From positions 1 through 12,728 of the forward strand of contig CAMWNY010000027.1 in the NCBI GenBank assembly GCA_947175775.1: DNA of 12,728 nucleotides. Reading direction: 5' to 3'. The position numbers were made by a program, and so were the translations under genes. Shown here piece by piece: positions 8,264 through 12,728 of the stretch. The stretch's first letter is position 1; the number at the start of each line of letters is the position of its first letter. This DNA is from an uncultured Lachnospiraceae bacterium. GTDB lineage: Bacteria > Bacillota > Clostridia > Lachnospirales > Lachnospiraceae. The notes beneath the pieces were generated by a model. It was not told where the DNA came from. It saw only the letters and a program-made list of their open reading frames with translations, and did no database searches.

Positions 8264-8291
8264 AAAAATGGCGTGCATTTTCCGCACGCCA
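8264..8291 (-). terminator. Intrinsic terminator after the 55-residue gene
   Basis: On the minus strand TGGCGTGC (8291-8284) pairs perfectly with GCACGCCA (8276-8269) around a 7-base loop. One base later comes a run of five Ts (complement of 8268-8264). The stem is GC-rich and lies 13 bases past the stop of the small gene. It should end the nrdD-pyrF-small-gene read-through before the secA promoter. Confidence 0.9.
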
Positions 8292-8304
8292 CTTCGTTCT
8301 TCCT

Positions 8305-8472
8305 TTATTCGTTCTCTCTATTCTCTTTCTCCGTCAAATCAATCAAACCGTCAGAATGCTGTCTTATTTCCTTATTCAGTTCATGTACTTCTTCAATTGT
8401 CGTACATTTATCTGTTGCTGTCGTAATTAACCATGTTAAAAATCTCACTTGTTTGTCTGTCATCGTTTTCAT
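8305..8472 (-). CDS. Unrecognised 55-residue protein
   Basis: A small gene running from ATG at 8472 to TAA at 8305-8307. The product begins MKTMTDKQVRFLTWLITTAT and ends in a highly charged tail rich in Glu and Asn (DLTEKENRENE). It has one short hydrophobic patch (FLTWLI), a single Cys in DKCTTIEEVHEL, and a probable amphipathic helix in the middle. No signal peptide or clear membrane helix is visible. Support for a real gene: GAGAGG lies 5 bases before the ATG, a strong terminator starts 13 bases after the stop, and it sits 35 bases after pyrF on the same strand. A second in-frame Met at 8463 is a possible alternative start but is less well placed. Its codons favour ACA, AGA and AAA and it looks more AT-rich than its neighbours, which hints at a different origin. 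I do not recognise the family. Confidence 0.7.
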   Translation of the reverse strand: MKTMTDKQVRFLTWLITTATDKCTTIEEVHELNKEIRQHSDGLIDLTEKENRENE

Positions 8473-8507
8473 CTAAGCCTCTCTTTCCGTCTGATATCTG
8501 TTTTGTT

Positions 8508-9446
8508 CTAATCCTTTCCCGCCTCTCCAAGCGCCGAATCAATATCCTCCCGCATATCAATCACCGCCTGCCTTGAAGCTTCCGCAAAATGCTCCGCGCC
8601 AAACTTCTGATACTTCTCATTCTGATAAGCCGCGATAATCCCCCGCGAGGAATTGACAATCGCGCCCAAGCCCTGCGCATCAAAGAACTGCACCAAATCT
8701 TTCCCCGACGCGCCCTGTGCGCCGTAGCCCGGCACAAGAATAAAGGAATACGGCATCAGCTTTCGCAAAACCCTGCCCTGTTCAGGATATGTCGCGCCCA
8801 CAACCGCACCGACATAACTGTAGCCTTCCGTTCCCATCATCTGTTCACCCCACGCCGCTACCTTTTCACCGACGTGCTCGTAAAGCGGTCTGCCGTCAAT
8901 CAGTCTGTCCTGAAACTCGCCGCTGCTTGGATTGGACGTCTTTACCAAAAGAAACAGTCCTTTCTTCTCTTCCTTACAGACATCAATAAACGGCTGCACG
9001 CCATCAATGCCAAAATACGGATTAACCGTCACAAAATCCTCGCCAAAGCCCGCATACACATTCGCCCCGACCTGCACCTTACCCAAATGTGCCGCCGCAT
9101 ACGCCGCGGAAGTCGAACCAATATCACCGCGCTTAATATCACCAATGACAATCAGCCCTTTTTCCTTACAGTAATTGACTGTCCTTTGAAACGCCGCAAG
9201 TCCCGGAATCCCAAACTGCTCATACATCGCAATCTGCGGCTTCACCGCCGGAATCAAGTCGTAAATGTGGTCAATAATTTCCTTATTATAAAGCCAAACT
9301 GCCTCTGCAGCCCCTTCAAGCGTCTCGCCTTTTTCTTCAAACGCCGCTTTTTGGATATGCTCCGGTATAAACTTCATCATCGGGTCAAGACCCACGACAA
9401 TCGGCGCACCCGTACTAACAATCAATTTAATCAACTGGTCTATCAT
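8508..9446 (-). CDS. pyrF: Orotidine 5'-phosphate decarboxylase (long subfamily)
   Basis: Decarboxylates orotidine 5'-monophosphate to UMP, the last step of de novo pyrimidine synthesis, in the cytoplasm. At 312 residues it belongs to the longer OMP decarboxylase subfamily rather than the roughly 240-residue form of E. coli and Bacillus. Seen: the N-terminal strand PIVVGLDPMMKFIP (residues 15-28), the catalytic D-x-K-x-x-D core in IGDIKRGDIGSTSAAYA (D103, K105, D108), and the phosphate-binding end segments LVPGYGAQG and IVNSSRGIIAAY. The start at 9446 has GAGG about 8 bases upstream. It follows nrdD by 51 bases with no hairpin terminator, so it may be read from the nrdD promoter. No other pyr gene is in the window; in many Firmicutes pyrF lies in a larger pyr operon, so this placement is somewhat separate. 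Confidence 0.94.
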   Translation of the reverse strand: MIDQLIKLIVSTGAPIVVGLDPMMKFIPEHIQKAAFEEKGETLEGAAEAVWLYNKEIIDHIYDLIPAVKPQIAMYEQFGIPGLAAFQRTVNYCKEKGLIVIGDIKRGDIGSTSAAYAAAHLGKVQVGANVYAGFGEDFVTVNPYFGIDGVQPFIDVCKEEKKGLFLLVKTSNPSSGEFQDRLIDGRPLYEHVGEKVAAWGEQMMGTEGYSYVGAVVGATYPEQGRVLRKLMPYSFILVPGYGAQGASGKDLVQFFDAQGLGAIVNSSRGIIAAYQNEKYQKFGAEHFAEASRQAVIDMREDIDSALGEAGKD

Positions 9447-9497
9447 CGTCTTTTCCTCTATTTTTCTTTTAATATCGCATGTTATTTATATTGAACC

Positions 9498-11936
9498 CTA
9501 TATCCGCGTCTGCAAAAACTCCGCATAACGCCTGATATTTGACGCATTTACATACTTCTGCTGTGACTGCCCTGACACAATCACAAGCGTCGGCGCCTGC
9601 ATCACGCCATACTGCACCGCAAGGTCGTAATTGTCCTCCGCATCAACAATTGTATAATCCACGTCCTTCAAATACTCCTTTGCAAGCCTGCAATTCGGGC
9701 AGGTCTTAGTCGTAAACAGCATGGTTTTGCTCCGGTCGCTGCGTTTCCCGACATTCTGTGCACCCGCGCGTCCTGCCGCCACGGTCTCACGCACAGCTGC
9801 CTTTTTCGCCGCAGTCTGCGAAGCAGCAGCTCTCTTCGCCGCCTTCTCGTGCGCTGCGCAAACCATGTTTCCCATCTTGTATTCCGTGCGGTTTGCATAT
9901 TCCTGAAGCTTTCCATCGTTCCAGTTCTGCACCGGACGGTAATATCCCGTAATACGGCTGTAAATCTCCGTAACGCTTCCGCACTTCGGACAACGCTTCT
10001 GTTCCCCGCTCAGATAACCATGCTCCCTGCAAATCGAATACGTAGGAGACATCGTGTAATACGGCAGCTTGTAATTCTCGGCAATCGTTTTGACAAGCTG
10101 CGCCGCCGCTTTCCAGTCCGGCAGCTTTTCACCCAAAAAGGCATGAAACACGGTTCCCGATGTATAGAGCGTCTGCAATTCGTCCTGAACGTCAAGCGCA
10201 TCAAAAATATCCGTCGTATAGTCAACCGGCAAATGTGAGGAATTGGTATAGTAAGGCGTATCCCCCGCATGTCCCGCCGTAATAATATCAGGATACTGTT
10301 CCCTGTCATGCTTCGCAAGCCGGTACGTCGTGCTCTCCGCAGGCGTCGCCTCAAGGTTGTACAAATCCCCGTAAAGCTCCTGATAATCGGAAAGCCGCTC
10401 CCGCATATGGTTTAAGACCTCTTTTGTAAAATCCTGCGTTTCCTTATGCGATAAGTCCTTCCCAAGCCATTTGGCATTCAGCCCTGCCTCGTTCATGCCA
10501 ATCAGACCGATTGTGGAAAAATGGTTGTCAAAGCTGCCCAAATACCGCTTTGTATACGGATACAGTCCCTCTTCCAAAAGCCTTGAAATCACACTGCGCT
10601 TTACCTTGAGCGAACGGGCGCTGATGTCCATCATGCGGTCAAGACGCCTGTAAAAATCGTTTTTATCCTTTGCCAAATACGCAATCCGCGGCATATTAAT
10701 CGTGACAACGCCAACGCTTCCCGTGCTCTCACCCGAGCCAAAAAAACCACCCGTTTTTTTACGAAGCTCCCGCAAATCAAGACGCAGGCGGCAGCACATG
10801 CTGCGCACGTCGGAAGGCTCCATGTCGGAGTTGATATAATTTGAAAAATAGGGTGTTCCGTACTTTGCCGTCATTTCGAATAACAGTCGGTTGTTTTCCG
10901 TGTCCGACCAGTCAAAATCGCGTGTTATCGAATACGTCGGTATCGGATACTGGAACCCTCTGCCATTGGAATCGCCCTCAATCATCGTCTCAATAAACGC
11001 CTTGTTAATCATGTCCATTTCCCGCTTGCAGTCCTTATAGCAGAAATCCATCTCCTCACCGCCGACAATCGCGGGAAGCTGTGCCAAATCATTTGGCACC
11101 GTCCAGTCCAGCGTGATATTGCTGAAGGGTGCCTGCGTCCCCCAGCGGCTCGGCGTGTTTACGCCATATATAAATGCCTCAATGCACTTTTTCACTTCCG
11201 GATAAGATAGATTATCCACCTTTACAAACGGAGCAAGATACGTGTCAAAAGAAGAGAACGCCTGTGCGCCTGCCCACTCGTTCTGCATAATTCCAAGAAA
11301 GTTCACCATTTGGTTGCAGAGCACGGACAGATGCCTTGCCGGTGCGGAAGTAATCTTTCCCGAAATGCCTCCCAGTCCCTCCTGAATGAGCTGCTTGAGC
11401 GACCAGCCCGCGCAGTAACCTGTTAACATCGACAAATCGTGAATATGAATATCCGCATTTCTGTGTGCCTGTGCAATCTCCTCGTCATAAATCTCCGAAA
11501 GCCAGTAATTTGCCGTAACGGCGCCTGAATTCGATAAAATCAAACCCCCGACAGAATACGTAACCGTCGAATTTTCCTTCACGCGCCAGTCCTCGACCTT
11601 TACATAGCTGTTCACAACTTCCTTGTAGTCAAGAATAGTCGATTTCATGTTGCGCATTTTCTCGCGCTGTTTCCGGTACAGAATAAAGGCTTTCGCCGTC
11701 TTGGCATATCCTGCCTGCTCCAGGACCTTTTCCACGCTGTCCTGAATATCCTCGACGTGAACCATTTCCGCTTTTACCTTGTTTTGAATGTCCGCAGTCA
11801 CGCGAAGTGTCAGCAAATCCACAATATCCTGATTATACTGTACCTGCGTAGCTTCAAATGCCTTGATAATGGCAGCGCTGATTTTTCCAAGCCCAAATTC
11901 CGTTTCACTGCCGTCACGCTTAATCACTTCAAACAT
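9498..11936 (-). CDS. nrdD: Class III anaerobic ribonucleoside-triphosphate reductase with C-terminal glutaredoxin-like domain
   Basis: Reduces ribonucleoside triphosphates to dNTPs by glycyl-radical chemistry without oxygen. The product has 812 residues. Domains in order: an ATP-cone allosteric domain (about 1-95, starting MFEVIKRDGSETEFGLGKIS); the catalytic barrel with C175 in TGYCAGW and the Cys pair in SMCCRLRLD (C381/C382), the likely barrel cysteines; a zinc site formed by C636, H639, C649 and C652; and the glycyl-radical loop RITGYYRPVQNWNDGK, with G664 the probable radical residue. Then comes an Ala/Lys-rich linker (about 693-736) and a glutaredoxin/thioredoxin-like domain (about 737-812) with CPNC (C746, C749) and the cis-Pro segment MQAPTLVIV. 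GAGG lies 3 bases before the ATG and AAGGAG 13 bases before it; neither spacing is ideal. The promoter is at 11982-12010. The activase gene nrdG is not adjacent; pyrF follows instead. Confidence 0.96.
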   Translation of the reverse strand: MFEVIKRDGSETEFGLGKISAAIIKAFEATQVQYNQDIVDLLTLRVTADIQNKVKAEMVHVEDIQDSVEKVLEQAGYAKTAKAFILYRKQREKMRNMKSTILDYKEVVNSYVKVEDWRVKENSTVTYSVGGLILSNSGAVTANYWLSEIYDEEIAQAHRNADIHIHDLSMLTGYCAGWSLKQLIQEGLGGISGKITSAPARHLSVLCNQMVNFLGIMQNEWAGAQAFSSFDTYLAPFVKVDNLSYPEVKKCIEAFIYGVNTPSRWGTQAPFSNITLDWTVPNDLAQLPAIVGGEEMDFCYKDCKREMDMINKAFIETMIEGDSNGRGFQYPIPTYSITRDFDWSDTENNRLLFEMTAKYGTPYFSNYINSDMEPSDVRSMCCRLRLDLRELRKKTGGFFGSGESTGSVGVVTINMPRIAYLAKDKNDFYRRLDRMMDISARSLKVKRSVISRLLEEGLYPYTKRYLGSFDNHFSTIGLIGMNEAGLNAKWLGKDLSHKETQDFTKEVLNHMRERLSDYQELYGDLYNLEATPAESTTYRLAKHDREQYPDIITAGHAGDTPYYTNSSHLPVDYTTDIFDALDVQDELQTLYTSGTVFHAFLGEKLPDWKAAAQLVKTIAENYKLPYYTMSPTYSICREHGYLSGEQKRCPKCGSVTEIYSRITGYYRPVQNWNDGKLQEYANRTEYKMGNMVCAAHEKAAKRAAASQTAAKKAAVRETVAAGRAGAQNVGKRSDRSKTMLFTTKTCPNCRLAKEYLKDVDYTIVDAEDNYDLAVQYGVMQAPTLVIVSGQSQQKYVNASNIRRYAEFLQTRI
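9505..9521 (-). repeat. 17-bp direct repeat, copy A (3' end of nrdD)
   Basis: Minus-strand GAGTTTTTGCAGACGCG forms the last codons of nrdD (EFLQTR, then Ile and stop). It is identical to copy B at 12091-12107 and in the same reading frame. Flanking bases differ on both sides. Confidence 0.85.
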
Positions 11937-11981
11937 CTACCTCAACCTGCTCCTTCCTATGGCAAACCGCCATATGAATAA

Positions 11982-12010
11982 ATCATATCAGATTGAAAGT
12001 TGCAAGTCAA
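11982..12010 (-). promoter_or_regulatory. Sigma-A-like promoter for nrdD
   Basis: On the minus strand, TTGACT (12010-12005) and TATGAT (11987-11982) are separated by 17 bases, one of the best promoter matches in the window. Transcription would begin near 11975, giving a leader of about 40 bases. NrdR-box-like sequences lie upstream of the -35. Confidence 0.78.
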
Positions 12011-12019
12011 TCGAACACT

Positions 12020-12035
12020 ACCAAATATCAGGTGT
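12020..12035. promoter_or_regulatory. Weak NrdR-box-like site upstream of nrdD
   Basis: Minus strand ACACCTGATATTTGGT matches the NrdR-box consensus (acaCwAtATaTwGtgt, from memory) at 11 of 16 positions. It lies just upstream of the nrdD -35. The gap to the better box is 13 bp, slightly less than the 15-16 bp I recall for tandem NrdR boxes, so the pair is plausible but imperfect. Confidence 0.4.
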
Positions 12036-12048
12036 TGTTTTTATGTTA

Positions 12049-12064
12049 ATACAATATCTTGTGT
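12049..12064. promoter_or_regulatory. NrdR-box-like site upstream of nrdD
   Basis: Minus strand ACACAAGATATTGTAT matches the NrdR consensus at 14 of 16 positions by my count. NrdR is the ATP/dATP-sensing repressor that controls ribonucleotide reductase genes in most bacteria, so the position before nrdD is functionally coherent. The box sits about 75-90 bases before the predicted start, further upstream than a simple promoter-blocking site would be. Confidence 0.6.
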
Positions 12065-12069
12065 TTTTA

Positions 12070-12083
12070 TGACAACTTTGTCA
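12070..12083. repeat. 14-bp perfect palindrome after the TPR gene
   Basis: TGACAACTTTGTCA: arms TGACAA and TTGTCA around two bases, starting 3 bases past the TPR stop codon. On the minus strand it is followed by TAAAAA rather than a T-run, so it is at best a very weak terminator. It could be a protein-binding site in the nrdD upstream region. I cannot assign a regulator. Confidence 0.4.
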
Positions 12084-12086
12084 GTT

Positions 12087-12728
12087 TTAGCGCGTCTGCA
12101 AAAACTCGTATTCGCGCTTTGCTTTCGCATCGTCCGGATAGATTTGAAGATATTCTTCCATCAGACTTTTTGCCTGTGAAAAGTTTCCTAAATATTCATT
12201 TACGATAATCCGATTGTATTTTAACTCCTGCGAATATGCGGACTCTCCGATAGCAATTCCCGCCTCTAACGCCTCAAGCGCCTCGCTGTACTTCTCCTGC
12301 TTCACCAAACACATCCCCAGATTATTATAAATCGCGGCATCCGGCTCATTGCTGCTTAAATATGTCTGATATACCGTCGTCGCATAGTTCATATCGCCAA
12401 GTTTTTCATACGTCTGCCCCAAAAGCAACGATTTCCCCGCGTCATTTCCGTTCAAAAAGCCGTCAAGATACGTCCGCGCATTCTGATAGTCTTCAAGATA
12501 GTAATAAATCATACCCTTCTCGCCGTCGGACAGCTTCTTGCCTTTTTGCTCCATCAAATCAGAAAGGTATTTCTTTCCCTCCTCGCCAAAGCCTGCCGCC
12601 TGCATCTCCACATAAGCGTCCGTCACCAGCTCCAAATTGTCCGGCGCAAGTGAAAACGCCTTCTCAAAGCCGGCATCCGCCGCCTCATAATTATTTTTCT
12701 TTAGCGAAACGCACGCACGCAGATAATA
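12087..12728 (-). CDS. TPR-repeat protein, N-terminus off window
   Basis: The frame is open from the right edge to TAA at 12087-12089, giving 213 residues with no defined start in the window. About six consecutive helix-turn-helix tetratricopeptide-like units are visible. One is near the cut edge (NNYEAADAGFEKAFSLAPDN); clear later ones include AAIYNNLGMCLVKQEKYSEA and NRIIVNEYLGNFSQAKSLME. TPR arrays act as protein-interaction scaffolds, and nothing here indicates the partner. The N-terminal part, which could hold a signal peptide or lipobox, is not visible. An internal TTG at 12635 is not a likely start because good TPR sequence continues upstream of it. The last residues (EFLQTR) and their codons are the same as the end of nrdD. 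Confidence 0.88.
   Translation of the reverse strand, partial: YYLRACVSLKKNNYEAADAGFEKAFSLAPDNLELVTDAYVEMQAAGFGEEGKKYLSDLMEQKGKKLSDGEKGMIYYYLEDYQNARTYLDGFLNGNDAGKSLLLGQTYEKLGDMNYATTVYQTYLSSNEPDAAIYNNLGMCLVKQEKYSEALEALEAGIAIGESAYSQELKYNRIIVNEYLGNFSQAKSLMEEYLQIYPDDAKAKREYEFLQTR
12091..12107 (-). repeat. 17-bp direct repeat, copy B (3' end of TPR gene)
   Basis: Minus-strand GAGTTTTTGCAGACGCG encodes the final EFLQTR of the TPR protein. It is identical to copy A at the end of nrdD. The two copies bracket the nrdD promoter and coding region, 2586 bp apart. Confidence 0.85.

Noticed and set aside
8225..8476. 83-codon plus-strand frame over the small-gene region
   Set aside because: It runs antisense through both the terminator hairpin and the 55-residue gene. 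The minus-strand reading has the ribosome site, the compact length and the terminator; this one has none.
8589..9494. 301-codon open frame on the plus strand
   Set aside because: It is the antisense shadow of pyrF; composition is basic and low in acidic residues, as expected from reading the opposite strand.
9447..9497. Terminator or promoter between nrdD and pyrF
   Set aside because: The 51 bases are AT-rich but hold no stable hairpin and no well-spaced -35/-10 pair, so read-through is the simpler reading.

Overview
The window looks like core chromosome of an obligately anaerobic Firmicute, most likely a Lachnospiraceae-type clostridium. The signs are a class III (oxygen-sensitive) ribonucleotide reductase, the secA-prfB gene order usual in Firmicutes, a DUF975 membrane protein, meso-diaminopimelate dehydrogenase, Gram-positive-type Shine-Dalgarno sites and several good sigma-A-like promoters. 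This placement is an inference from gene content; no rRNA is present. I see no phage, transposase, CRISPR, tRNA or rRNA.

Layout. The left edge to 2163 (minus) is most of a Tex-family RNA-binding protein; its C-terminal S1 domain lies off the left edge. A compact intergenic region (2164-2414) holds divergent promoters and a 13-bp inverted repeat. It is followed on the plus strand by a DUF975 membrane protein (2415-3206) and meso-diaminopimelate dehydrogenase (3237-4223), which probably form one transcript. A bidirectional terminator (4260-4294) separates this unit from a minus-strand block. In transcription order that block begins with a truncated TPR protein at the right edge (12728-12087). 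It continues with nrdD (11936-9498), pyrF (9446-8508) and an unrecognised 55-residue protein (8472-8305) ended by its own terminator. Then secA (8071-5507), with its own promoter, leads into prfB (5433-4311), which is read through a programmed +1 frameshift.

How the genes fit together. Most are housekeeping genes: transcription/RNA handling (Tex), cell-wall precursor synthesis (Ddh), protein export (SecA), translation termination (RF2), pyrimidine synthesis (PyrF) and anaerobic dNTP synthesis (NrdD).

The most interesting area is nrdD. Its product carries a glutaredoxin-like CPNC domain at the C-terminus, joined by an Ala/Lys-rich linker. The gene has a strong promoter with NrdR-box-like sites upstream and no activase gene beside it. 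It is also bracketed by an identical 17-bp direct repeat, formed by the last codons of nrdD and the last codons of the upstream TPR gene. I do not see a convincing novel multi-gene system; the items worth a second look are listed separately.
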